Below the pieces are notes generated by a model. It searched no databases, had not been told where the DNA came from, and saw only the letters and a program-made list of their open reading frames with translations. A stretch of 64,000 bases of DNA. Source: Candidatus Pullilachnospira intestinigallinarum (lineage in GTDB: Bacteria > Bacillota > Clostridia > Lachnospirales > Lachnospiraceae). This document shows, piece by piece, positions 29,176-38,319 of this stretch (within the stretch, counting starts at the first letter, position 1; every line of letters starts with the position of its first letter). The stretch spans positions 1 to 64,000 of the forward strand of contig DVIN01000051.1 of assembly GCA_018711275.1 (NCBI GenBank), given 5' to 3'. The position numbers and the translations under genes are program-made.

Positions 29176-29438
29176 GATCGTTTCCTCCGTTCTTCTGAAA
29201 CAGTCCTGCTGTTTTCCGACTGAAAAACCGAAAATCCGGGGCGTCCTGCGGGCTTATCGCACCAGCCTGGCGGCTCGCGGGCGGCGGCGAGTGGATGCGC
29301 AAGCGCACCTGTTCGCCTTATGCCTTCAAACGGGCAGCCCACGGCATTGCCGCTCGCTGTCCGCCGCCCGTCGGATGTCCGCATGTCTGTGCAAGCAAGC
29401 TTGCCCCTCCTTGCGGCCGCCCTCCAGGCTCATCGCGC

Positions 29439-29470
29439 AAAAAAAGGATATGCCTGGTCTGGGCATATCC
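29439..29470 (-). terminator. Riboswitch expression-platform terminator
   Basis: Minus strand GGATATGCCCAGACCAGGCATATCCTTTTTTT. Confidence 0.88.
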
Positions 29471-29494
29471 GTGTTATGTGGAATTATTTCTCCG

Positions 29495-29582
29495 CGTTCC
29501 CTACGTTGGCATTATCCAAATCAGGTATCTCCGGGTCTAGGCGAGGCAGCCTACTCTCAGCCTGCTTTGTGCAAGCTCCCCG
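29495..29582 (-). ncRNA. TPP riboswitch (THI element) upstream of thiM-thiE-HAD-thiD
   Basis: Minus strand GGCTGAGAGTAGGCT...ACCTGATTTGGATAATGCCAACGTAGGGAA, classical THI-box motifs. Confidence 0.95.
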
Positions 29583-29683
29583 TTTTCTTCAGTTTTCCAT
29601 GCGGCCGAAAGATATTCTTTGGACCGCTGCATTTTCTCTGTTCTTCTTCCGCAGCCGTATGGCCTTCCGGCTTTCCCGCTGCC

Positions 29684-30214
29684 TTATGCCTTCTGTCCCG
29701 CCGGTGTTTCCAGGTTGCCCAGATAGATGTCGAAAATCTTCATCTTTTTGGCAGCCGTCACCAGAAATACGGCCAGGATGGTGCCGCCCAGACTGGAGAC
29801 AAAGAACGGAAGCACGAAGCCGAACACTGCCGCCTTACTTCCCATCAGGAAAGTAGCCACGGGATAGCACAGGATTCCTCCGATGACAGAGGTTCCGAAA
29901 AGCTCGCCCGCATAGGCCAGCGGAAGGTGTCTCCCCGCGTATTTGTACAGCATTCCGCACAGAAACGCTCCGCACATGGAGCCCGGAAATGCCAGCAGGG
30001 TTCCCGTTCCCAGAAGATTTCTCAGCAGACTGGTGACAAACGCCATGGCCACCGCATAGGACGGCCCCAGAAATACTCCGCCGAGAATATTGATAAAATG
30101 CTGAGCCGGAGCACATTTGGACGCTCCCACCGGGATGGAAAAGGTGGAACACACCACGCCCACCGCCACGAGAATTCCCGCAAGAGCAAGTTTTTTTACG
30201 TTGACGTTCTTCAT
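29684..30214 (-). CDS. thiW: Thiamine-precursor ECF transporter S component
   Basis: ILVAVGVVCSTFSIPVGASKCAPAQHFINILGGVFLGP. Confidence 0.9.
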   Translation of the reverse strand: MKNVNVKKLALAGILVAVGVVCSTFSIPVGASKCAPAQHFINILGGVFLGPSYAVAMAFVTSLLRNLLGTGTLLAFPGSMCGAFLCGMLYKYAGRHLPLAYAGELFGTSVIGGILCYPVATFLMGSKAAVFGFVLPFFVSSLGGTILAVFLVTAAKKMKIFDIYLGNLETPAGQKA

Positions 30215-30445
30215 GTCAATCCCTCCTGTATGTACAGCTCTCTGCTGTACCCGCGGTCGATGCTCGCTGGCATCCTCTCACTCCGGAACACGGATTCCCT
30301 CGCTGCTGTTTTTGTACGCAGTACAGTGAAAACCCGAACGGCGCTCCCCGCCCGGGAAAACTTATGATGTCTTGTTACTCCGTCAGCAATTTTACCACAG
30401 AAAAGTACCAATGTAAAGCGGCAGATTCTTTCCCTTACTCCCCGG

Positions 30446-30904
30446 TTACAGCCGCAGCCCCTTGATATCCTTGATTCTGGATAAGATAGTATGGCAGCTG
30501 ATATCAAGAACGCCCGGCAGGGTATCCATTTCCTTTCGGATCAGCCGTTCCATCTCCTCACCGGACGCGGCCACCGCATGGACATGCAGCCGGTTCTTTC
30601 CCGTCACCCGGTAAATCTGCGTAATGCAGCTGTTCTCCTCAAGCCTTTCGATCACCTGCGGCAAAGTCTCCGGTGAAACTTCAATCTCAAAATAGCAGGA
30701 AACCGCACCGCTGATCTTCTGCGGATTGATGATGGTGGTGTATTCCTCAATGATTCCTTTCTTTTCCAGCGCCTGAATCCGCATCTTCACCGCCACCCGG
30801 GAAATTCCCACCTGCTGGGCAATGTCGGAATACGACATCCGGGCATTTTTTATCAGCAGCCGTACAATTTTCTGATCCATCTCATCCAGTCCGTCAAGAA
30901 ACAT
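30446..30904 (-). CDS. Lrp/AsnC family regulator
   Basis: LDEMDQKIVRLLIKNARMSYSDIAQQVGISRVAVKMRIQALEKKGIIEEYTTIINP. Confidence 0.9.
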   Translation of the reverse strand: MFLDGLDEMDQKIVRLLIKNARMSYSDIAQQVGISRVAVKMRIQALEKKGIIEEYTTIINPQKISGAVSCYFEIEVSPETLPQVIERLEENSCITQIYRVTGKNRLHVHAVAASGEEMERLIRKEMDTLPGVLDISCHTILSRIKDIKGLRL

Positions 30905-31043
30905 GGGATGCTCCTTTCCCTTGCCATCGGACCAATACCTCCGGCCAGATCCTCGTTTTCTCCTGCCACTATTATAGCAGGATTCCTCCCGCCAGGCAAG
31001 CAGGCCCCCTTCCGGTGATCCCGATTTTCTTTCCCATCCGCTT

Positions 31044-31205
31044 TCAGAACTGACTGTACACAAATTCCGGCGCAGTGGACAGATTCGCGTACATCAGATA
31101 CAGATACAAGGTCATAATCAGCACATAAAAAGCCGCCACAGTCAGCGCGAATCTAACCTTCGGCCTGCGTACCGTCTTCCTGATAAAATCGGTAAAGGAT
31201 TTCAT
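31044..31205 (-). CDS. Small membrane protein at dlt 3' end, DltX-like
   Basis: 53 aa MKSFTDFIRKTVRRPKVRFALTVAAFYVLIMTLYLYLMYANLSTAPEFVYSQF; single TM and C-terminal F-x-Y-x-x-F; overlaps dltD end. Confidence 0.65.
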   Translation of the reverse strand: MKSFTDFIRKTVRRPKVRFALTVAAFYVLIMTLYLYLMYANLSTAPEFVYSQF

Positions 31206-32352
31206 TGATTCTGGTCCACCCCTTTCCGGACGGATGGATACCGTCCTCAAAAAAGTATTTTGTATATTCTTCTCCGGAAAGATCCGCGTAGGATACCTGC
31301 TCCTCCTCCAGCAGTGTTCGGATTCTCTCATAGTATTTTGCACGGGCTTCCTTTCCGTAGCCGGTATAATCGTACCAGTAGCCGTTCACCGGCAGAATCA
31401 CCACCAGCGGCTCGATCTCCATCTCCCGGCACACTGCCAGGAAGGCTTTCAGGTCTTCCGTCTCTTCCCGGGATTTATACCCGTCGGTGACTGTGTCCCG
31501 CTTTACCTTTCCTTTTTGGATCAGCGCTTCCTTCTTTTTCCAGGCGGCCGGTTCCATATAATAAGGGTTCTGTTCCTGTGACTCTCCCTGTTCCTGGGCC
31601 GCCTGCCAAAGAGCGTTCCAGTCCGGCTGGCGGGACGTATTCTCTGTACCGGAGGAAGTCTGTTTCTTCACCGGAGGAATTCCCTCCAGTTCCTCCGCCA
31701 TCACCGTCTGACACAGGTCCTTCTCCTGGAGAAACCCTTTATAAATCTTCATGCAGGCCTTCTTCCAGACTCCGGTCTTTCTGCCGGAAGCCTCGCTGGT
31801 ATACTGTTCTACCCTGGCCAGCGTTTTCGGGTCTTTCGCCAGCAGCGTCTTTGTCCGCTCCACAAGATACTCCCTGGTTTCCCGGGAAATCCCGGAATTT
31901 TCCAGCATATGTAAAAACTGAATTTCCGAGAACCGGGAGGCGAATGCCTCCGCCTTTACTCCATGTCCCCGGAACCACTGGGGCGATAAAAGAAGAACCG
32001 CCTTTTTGCTTTTCACCCGGTCTTGCAGAGAGGCCAGGGTGATGGCATGATTCAGGCTCTGATAGTAACCGGCCCCGATCAGCATGGGCTGAAAGGAGGT
32101 GTTCGCAAACACCTGGGCGGGATGAAACCGGGAATTTCTTCCGTGCTGGATTTCCGAAGAGCCGAACACCGGCACCACCTGCGCATCCAGGTTGGCGGCC
32201 AGCCCCTGCCAGGAGAGAAATTTTTTCTCACTGGACCAGGTGGCAAAGGTATGAGAATCCCGCTGTACCCTTCCCCGGCAGAATCCGTGAATTCCCGCCG
32301 CGCTCCCGGCCGCAAGGAGGAGCGCCAGCAGAAATGCCATCAGTTTTTTCAC
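31153..32352 (-). CDS. dltD: D-alanyl-lipoteichoic acid biosynthesis protein DltD
   Basis: VVPVFGSSEIQHGRNSRFHPAQVF; dlt operon context. Confidence 0.92.
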   Translation of the reverse strand: MKKLMAFLLALLLAAGSAAGIHGFCRGRVQRDSHTFATWSSEKKFLSWQGLAANLDAQVVPVFGSSEIQHGRNSRFHPAQVFANTSFQPMLIGAGYYQSLNHAITLASLQDRVKSKKAVLLLSPQWFRGHGVKAEAFASRFSEIQFLHMLENSGISRETREYLVERTKTLLAKDPKTLARVEQYTSEASGRKTGVWKKACMKIYKGFLQEKDLCQTVMAEELEGIPPVKKQTSSGTENTSRQPDWNALWQAAQEQGESQEQNPYYMEPAAWKKKEALIQKGKVKRDTVTDGYKSREETEDLKAFLAVCREMEIEPLVVILPVNGYWYDYTGYGKEARAKYYERIRTLLEEEQVSYADLSGEEYTKYFFEDGIHPSGKGWTRINEILYRFYQEDGTQAEG

Positions 32353-32355
32353 CGC

Positions 32356-32592
32356 TTATCCCTGCTTTCTGCTCTCGGCCAGAGCCAGGATTTTTGCCGG
32401 AGTATCCATATCCGTCCGCTGGATCTCGGAGGGCGCAATCACAATCCCCAGCTCATCCTCCAGCCGGGCCAGCAGTTCCGCAAAGGCCAGAGAATCCAGA
32501 AGGCCGGACTCCACCAGTTCCAGATCCAGATCTGTTTTAACTTCCTCTTCCTCACATACTTCCGCCAGAATATTCAATAACTCTTCTCTCAT
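32356..32592 (-). CDS. dltC: D-alanine-poly(phosphoribitol) carrier protein
   Basis: 78 aa; DLELVESGLLDSLAFAELLARLEDELGIVIAPSEI. Confidence 0.93.
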   Translation of the reverse strand: MREELLNILAEVCEEEEVKTDLDLELVESGLLDSLAFAELLARLEDELGIVIAPSEIQRTDMDTPAKILALAESRKQG

Positions 32593-32626
32593 TTTGTTTA
32601 TTCATTCCTTTCTTTTCAATTCTGAT

Positions 32627-33781
32627 TTATCCAAACAGTTCCAGAAACCTCCCGGAAAAAATCAGGAAGCCGAACATCACCAGCTGCATGGTCACAAACC
32701 AGGAGACCGCCCGGTATACCGGGTGATTTTTATGGGTCTTGTAAAATTTTGATTTTTTCTGCCAGATTTCCGTCAACGCCAGCAGAGCCCCGTGATACAC
32801 GCCGTACAGCAGATAGGAGGCAGACAGTCCGTGCCACATTCCCATCACGGTCATGTTTACCAGAAATCCCGCCGACGCCCTGGAAAGCCGGGTGGCAAAC
32901 CACCGCTTTCGGGTGCATCGGATGATAAAACGGGAAAACAGGAAATCCCGGAACCAGTGGGACAAGGTGATATGCCACCGGTCCCAGAATTCCTTCATAT
33001 CCCGGCTCACAAAAGGCCGGCAAAAATTTGCGGGTGTCTCGATCCCCAGAAACTGTCCGCACCCGACGGCCATCAGGCTGTACCCCGCAAAATCAAAGAA
33101 CAGATAGCCGCCATAGGCATAGGCATACGCGGCTGCCATATACCACTCCTTTCCCTCTGCAGCCAGGTTCATTCCCCGGTAGAAAAGAGCAGCCAGTACC
33201 ACCTTGTATACCAGTCCCAGGCAGATTTTCCAGATACCGTCGCCTGCCAGGCGAAGGTACGCTTCCCGGGACAGTGTCCGTTGCCAGTCCCCGCCGAATC
33301 TGCGGCTCCGGTCAATGGGGCCGGAGCTGAACGTCGGGAAAAACAGCAGAAATCCGCTGTATTCCAGAAACGGCGCCGCAGTGATGACTCCGTCATAGAT
33401 CTCGATAATCATCTGCAGAGCCTTAAAGGTCAGATAGGAAACGCCAAGAAAGCCGAAGAAACTGCTGCCCCACAGTCCCGCGATCTTTCCGGCAGCCAGC
33501 GGAAAAAGCGCGGCAGCCATCACCAGTCCATACAGACCGCCCTTCCGTCCCATCCGCCCGCGCAGGATCAGATAGCCGCGAATCAGCGCGTACTCCCAGA
33601 AAAAGAAAACCGCCAGATAAAAAAGCTGCCGCGGAGAATCTTTCAGCACCAGAACAATCAGAAGAAGGGATACCGCCAGCGTATAATACCGCAGCGGCTT
33701 TTGGGCGATCCCCAGTGCCAGGGCTGCCAGCAGAACAGGAATCAGGCAGAGAAAAAACGGAAGGCCTTCAAAAAAGTTCAC
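32627..33781 (-). CDS. dltB: D-alanyl transfer MBOAT protein DltB
   Basis: FPTFSSGPIDRSRRF...FWDRWHITLSHWFRDFLFSRFI...MWHGLSASYLLYGVYHG. Confidence 0.95.
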   Translation of the reverse strand: MNFFEGLPFFLCLIPVLLAALALGIAQKPLRYYTLAVSLLLIVLVLKDSPRQLFYLAVFFFWEYALIRGYLILRGRMGRKGGLYGLVMAAALFPLAAGKIAGLWGSSFFGFLGVSYLTFKALQMIIEIYDGVITAAPFLEYSGFLLFFPTFSSGPIDRSRRFGGDWQRTLSREAYLRLAGDGIWKICLGLVYKVVLAALFYRGMNLAAEGKEWYMAAAYAYAYGGYLFFDFAGYSLMAVGCGQFLGIETPANFCRPFVSRDMKEFWDRWHITLSHWFRDFLFSRFIIRCTRKRWFATRLSRASAGFLVNMTVMGMWHGLSASYLLYGVYHGALLALTEIWQKKSKFYKTHKNHPVYRAVSWFVTMQLVMFGFLIFSGRFLELFG

Positions 33782-35370
33782 CGCGCCATTCCTCCCAGCG
33801 CTTTTCTGTCCGCTTTCCCGTTATTGGTCAGAGGCATCCGGGGCAGCACCACAATCTTTTTGGGAATCATATAGGAGGGCAGAAACTCCATAAGCTGCCG
33901 GCGCAGCATGGCTCCGTCCCCGCTTTGCTGCTCTTCCCCTTCGTCTCCCGTCAGGCTCTGATCCCGGGAAACAAACGCCGTCAGGCTGCGGATTTTTCCG
34001 CCCCTTTCTCTGGGAATCACCACCGCATGGGATATTCCCGGCAGCTTTCTCAGATTGCTTTCAATATCCTCCAGCTCGATCCGGTAGCCGTGCAGCTTTA
34101 CCTGCAGATCCATTCTTCCGCCGTAATACAGCATTCCATCTTTCAGGTATCCTGCGTCCCCGGTACGGTATCCCCGTATTTGTCTTTCCTGTTCCTTCCG
34201 TACAAAAAATGCCCTGGCGGTCAGATCCTCTCTTCCCAGGTATCCGGTACTCACCGTATCCCCCAGAATCACGATCTCTCCCTGTTCTCCTTCCGGCAGC
34301 AGCTCCCCCTTCTCATCCCAGATCTCAATCCGGGTGCCGGGCCGTATTTTTCCCACCGGAAGAGGTTTCTCCCCGTTGGCCATTTCATCGGTAATTTCCA
34401 CCTCGGTCACCGCCACCGTGGACTCGGTGGGACCATAGGTATTCACCACCGCCGCCTGCGGAAAACGGTTTTTCAGCCGGCAAACCGTCGCGCAGGGAAG
34501 CGTCTCTCCGCAGAAGAGGAACGTGCGAAGCCGCGGCAGCAGCCTTTCTCCAAAAGAAGGATCTGCCAGGCACAGTTCCGCGAAAGAAGGGGTGGACACC
34601 CAGACGCCGGCTCCGGAATTCTTCAGGGAGTCCATCAGGCTCTGATAATCTTCCTGCACCTCTTTTTCCAGACACCACAGCGTTCCGCCGCAGGCCAGGC
34701 AGGTATACAGATCCATCACCGACAGATCAAAGGAAAACGGCGCCTGATTCAAAAATACCGCTCCCTGCTTTTCTTTTTCCGGGCCGCCCAAATCCACCGA
34801 CCATTCCAGAAAATGGTTCAGGCAGTCCGCCGTTATTTTCACCCCTTTGGGCGTTCCCGTGCTTCCGGAGGTGAAAATAATATAGAAGGTATCCTCGCCA
34901 TTCACCGGCTGCATCCCGGAGGCGGCAGTTTTCCTGGGAGCTCCTTTGCCGTTTCTTTCCGCGCGCCCGCTTTCCGGCCGCTGCCCTTCCCCGATAATGC
35001 TGGCCAGACGGTCCGCGCCCCAGATCTCCTTCTCCGTTTTCACCGCAAGCTTCCCCGGCGCCAGCGCCACCGGAGAATCCAGACATTCCAGAATCGCTTC
35101 TGTCCGGACGTCCGGCACGGAACAGTCAATGGGACAATAGGCTCTCCCTGATTTCACACAGGCCAGAAAACATACCGGCATGTAAGCTTCTTTATGTCCA
35201 TAAACCGCCACCGGCTGACGATTATCGCCGCAGGCTTCCTCCAGCGCCGCCGCCAGACGGTCCGAAGCGGTCCACAGTTCTCCATAGGTCAGAGTCTGAC
35301 TTCGGTTCCGAAAAGCCACTCTCTCTGGCATGGTATCGGCACAATCTTTTATCTGTTTGAGAATATTCAT
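33778..35370 (-). CDS. dltA: D-alanine-poly(phosphoribitol) ligase
   Basis: FYIIFTSGSTGTPKGVKIT, adenylation domain; dlt context. Confidence 0.95.
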   Translation of the reverse strand: MNILKQIKDCADTMPERVAFRNRSQTLTYGELWTASDRLAAALEEACGDNRQPVAVYGHKEAYMPVCFLACVKSGRAYCPIDCSVPDVRTEAILECLDSPVALAPGKLAVKTEKEIWGADRLASIIGEGQRPESGRAERNGKGAPRKTAASGMQPVNGEDTFYIIFTSGSTGTPKGVKITADCLNHFLEWSVDLGGPEKEKQGAVFLNQAPFSFDLSVMDLYTCLACGGTLWCLEKEVQEDYQSLMDSLKNSGAGVWVSTPSFAELCLADPSFGERLLPRLRTFLFCGETLPCATVCRLKNRFPQAAVVNTYGPTESTVAVTEVEITDEMANGEKPLPVGKIRPGTRIEIWDEKGELLPEGEQGEIVILGDTVSTGYLGREDLTARAFFVRKEQERQIRGYRTGDAGYLKDGMLYYGGRMDLQVKLHGYRIELEDIESNLRKLPGISHAVVIPRERGGKIRSLTAFVSRDQSLTGDEGEEQQSGDGAMLRRQLMEFLPSYMIPKKIVVLPRMPLTNNGKADRKALGGMAR

Positions 35371-35572
35371 CCAGCTGTCACTTCCTTTTCAAAAAATTGC
35401 TATCATACCGTACCATGAAAAACGATAGTCATACAAGAGCGTTCTCTAAATTATAAGGTTAATTAAGATTTTCTTCTTTTTTGTAAGAAAATTCACAGAA
35501 AATCGACTTAAAATATTAAGAAACGCTGGCGATTTTGCGTACCGGAAACGCTGGAATCCATGTAATTATCAG

Positions 35573-35601
35573 TTGACACTTCCCCTGTATACTGATAAAA
35601 T
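35573..35601 (+). promoter_or_regulatory. SigA-type promoter for the MATE gene
   Basis: TTGACA-N17-TAAAAT. Confidence 0.75.
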
Positions 35602-35650
35602 TGATTACGATTCGTAAGTTTAAAATTTCGTTTAGAAAGAAGGAGTAAAA

Positions 35651-37000
35651 ATGGCACAGACAACAGCCGGCGATCTGACCCGGGGGCCGGTATTGAAAAC
35701 CATGATGAAATTTGCCGTTCCCATGATCCTGGGAAATCTGCTGCAGCAGTGTTACAACGTGGCGGATACCCTGATTGTGGGCCAGTTTATCGGATCGGAC
35801 GCCCTGGCGGCCGTGGGCTCCGCCTACACCCTGATGACCTTTCTCACCTCCATTCTGCTGGGACTTTGCATGGGAAGCGGAACTGTCTTTTCCATCCGGT
35901 TTGGCCAGAAGGATGAGGAAGGGCTGAAAGAAGCCCTGTGGACCTCTTTTGTTCTCATCGCCGGACTGGCCGTTCTGCTGAATCTTTTCACCTTCGCGGG
36001 GGTGGATCTGATCATCCGTCTGCTGCAGGTCCCTGCGGAGATTTGTGGGATGATGAGGGAATACCTGGTGGTGATTTTCGCCGGCATCCTGGCCACTTTT
36101 CTCTACAACTATTTTGCTTCCCTGCTGCGGGCTGTGGGGAATTCCGTAACACCGCTGGTTTTCCTTGCTTTTTCCGCCCTGCTGAACATTGTGCTGGATC
36201 TCTGGTTTGTCATCGGTCTGAAACGGGGGGTGGCCGGCGCCGCGGAAGCCACCGTAATCTCCCAGTATGTATCCGGCCTTGGTCTTATGGCCTATACCTG
36301 GATCCGTTTTCCCCAGTTTCGCTTTTCCCATATTACCTGGCGGCTTCGCCGGGAATGTATCCGGGAGATCACCGGCTTTTCCCTGCTCACCTGCGTCCAG
36401 CAGTCCGTGATGAATCTGGGAATTCTGATGGTTCAGGGTCTGGTGAACAGTTTCGGCACCACGGTCATGGCGGCCTTCGCGGCGGCAGTGAAAATTGATT
36501 CCTTCGCCTATATGCCGGTGCAGGATTTCGGAAATGCCTTTTCCACCTTCATCGCTCAGAATTTCGGCGCAAAAAAAGAGGACCGGATCCGCCGGGGACT
36601 GCGGGACGCCGTCCTGGTATCCGTCCTGTTCTGCCTTGTGATTTCCGCTCTGATCTGGATCTTTGCCCGGCCGCTGATGCTGCTGTTCGTAAATGCCGCA
36701 GAGACCGCTATCCTGGCGGAAGGCATCCGCTATCTCCACATTGAAGGGAGCTTCTACTGCGGTATCGGCTGCCTGTTCCTGCTGTACGGCCTGTACCGGG
36801 CGCTGGGGAAGCCGGGAATGTCGGTGGTACTCACCGTCATTTCTTTAGGCACCCGTGTGGCCCTGGCCTATCTTCTTTCTGCCATCCCCGCCGTGGGCGT
36901 GGTGGGAATCTGGTGGTCCGTACCCATCGGGTGGGCGCTGGCGGATCTTACGGGGCTTGTATATTATCGATGGAAAAAGGGAACCCTGCTGAAGATGTGA
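35651..37000 (+). CDS. MATE-family efflux transporter
   Basis: PVLKTMMKFAVPMILGNLLQQCYNVADTLIVGQFIGSDALAAVGSA. Confidence 0.93.
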   Translation: MAQTTAGDLTRGPVLKTMMKFAVPMILGNLLQQCYNVADTLIVGQFIGSDALAAVGSAYTLMTFLTSILLGLCMGSGTVFSIRFGQKDEEGLKEALWTSFVLIAGLAVLLNLFTFAGVDLIIRLLQVPAEICGMMREYLVVIFAGILATFLYNYFASLLRAVGNSVTPLVFLAFSALLNIVLDLWFVIGLKRGVAGAAEATVISQYVSGLGLMAYTWIRFPQFRFSHITWRLRRECIREITGFSLLTCVQQSVMNLGILMVQGLVNSFGTTVMAAFAAAVKIDSFAYMPVQDFGNAFSTFIAQNFGAKKEDRIRRGLRDAVLVSVLFCLVISALIWIFARPLMLLFVNAAETAILAEGIRYLHIEGSFYCGIGCLFLLYGLYRALGKPGMSVVLTVISLGTRVALAYLLSAIPAVGVVGIWWSVPIGWALADLTGLVYYRWKKGTLLKM

Positions 37001-37288
37001 AACAGAAAACCGTTTCCCGTGAAATGAAAAATTCCGGCCGGAACGCTTCCCCGCCGCAGCGCCGTCCATGCGGAGTAAACCGCGCTGCGCCAGAGGATGC
37101 TTCCTGCCGGAATCTTTCTTCCTGCCATTTAATCTTTGCATAAAATTCGGTCACAAGGTGCAGAAACGGTGCGTCATCCCGTCTCACACATTCCATAATT
37201 CTATTCCTGCATTGTCCGGACATCCGGAAAGGAACCGATCCTCGCGGAACGTTTTCATTTCACAGGAAAACCGTTTTTTTGTGAAATG

Positions 37289-37322
37289 AAAAAATGTCTG
37301 CTTTCGTGGAAAGCAGACACTC
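37289..37322 (-). terminator. Intrinsic terminator following the cobalamin riboswitch
   Basis: Minus strand TGTCTGCTTTCCACGAAAGCAGACATTTTTT. Confidence 0.88.
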
Positions 37323-37377
37323 CTTATCAATATGCAGGGATGCAAAACTTTACACGGAAGTTTTCACCTTTTCATAA

Positions 37378-37550
37378 TGAGCAGGTTTCCTGGCTCGCAG
37401 ATCATCGTCCGGCTTCTCCTTCTCATACCTTATGGTACAATGGAAACTTTTGAAGCCTTACTCCCTGCTTACAGTGACCGGATCGCTCAGGACTCGCACC
37501 TGATTCCCTCTCTCACCGGCCGATTTTCTCTGCCGGTGCACTCATCATGT
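37378..37550 (-). ncRNA. Cobalamin riboswitch
   Basis: Minus strand GAGAGAGGGAATCAGGTGCGAGTCCTGAGCGATCCGGTCACTGTAAGCAGGGAG...GCGAGCCAGGAAACCTGC (B12 box). Confidence 0.92.
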
Positions 37551-37574
37551 TTCTATGGAATTTTATACAACACA

Positions 37575-37603
37575 CTTATATCACATTGTTATCAAATTGT
37601 CAA
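37575..37603 (-). promoter_or_regulatory. SigA-type promoter upstream of the cobalamin riboswitch
   Basis: Minus strand TTGACA-N17-TATAAG. Confidence 0.78.
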
Positions 37604-37674
37604 GAATCCGGCAGATATATTGATGATTTCTCGTGACAGGGAAGCCGGAAGGCTGAACTGTTCGATTTCTCCGC

Positions 37675-38319
37675 TCACCGTCCTCTCTCAAACAGTTTCA
37701 GCGAAATCCCATAGCAGACCGCCACAATCAGCGCAGTAAGCGCCAAACAGCCTCCCCAAAGAAGAACCGGATTTTTTGACAGCACCTGCAGCACCGGCGC
37801 ATCCAGCCAGACCACCAGTATATAAACGGCCATTCCCGCCAGAATGGAAATCATATAGAATACTGACGTCACCGTCACATTGCCCAGGAAGGATACCACC
37901 AGGTTCATCGCCATATAAATCCATCCGATCATCAGACTGGCCAGTCCCAGCTGCAGGTAACCCAGAGGCGTACAGGTATGCCGCCACAGCGCGTCGATGA
38001 CAAGAAGCGCCAGCACCAGGGCCATATCCCACAGTCCATCCAGAAGAGACGCGCAGAATCTGGCCTGTACGATCTCCTTCCGGCTGCAGGGAAGGGTCAG
38101 CAGATATCTGGTGTATGCCTGACCGGAATCAATTTCCTTGATCATCACCGGAAGATTTGCCGTTCCCATAGGCAGAATCAGCAGGGTCACCAGGGTAAGT
38201 CCGATGCCCTTCGGTATCAGCAGAAACGCCGCCACGCAAATCAAATAACTGAAATATCTGGAAAATGCACTCATTCTTCTTCTGTAGGCCAGACGGTCTG
38301 CCATCACCAGTCCACTCAT
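37675..38319 (-). CDS. ABC-2 type transporter permease
   Basis: Six-TM-like; GQAYTRYLLTLPCSRKEIVQARF; paired with ATPase. Confidence 0.8.
   Translation of the reverse strand: MSGLVMADRLAYRRRMSAFSRYFSYLICVAAFLLIPKGIGLTLVTLLILPMGTANLPVMIKEIDSGQAYTRYLLTLPCSRKEIVQARFCASLLDGLWDMALVLALLVIDALWRHTCTPLGYLQLGLASLMIGWIYMAMNLVVSFLGNVTVTSVFYMISILAGMAVYILVVWLDAPVLQVLSKNPVLLWGGCLALTALIVAVCYGISLKLFERGR

Noticed and set aside
36948-37223. 91-aa minus-strand ORF as the target of the cobalamin riboswitch
   Set aside because: No SD near its ATG, overlaps the MATE 3' end, composition looks like frame noise; not convincing as a gene.
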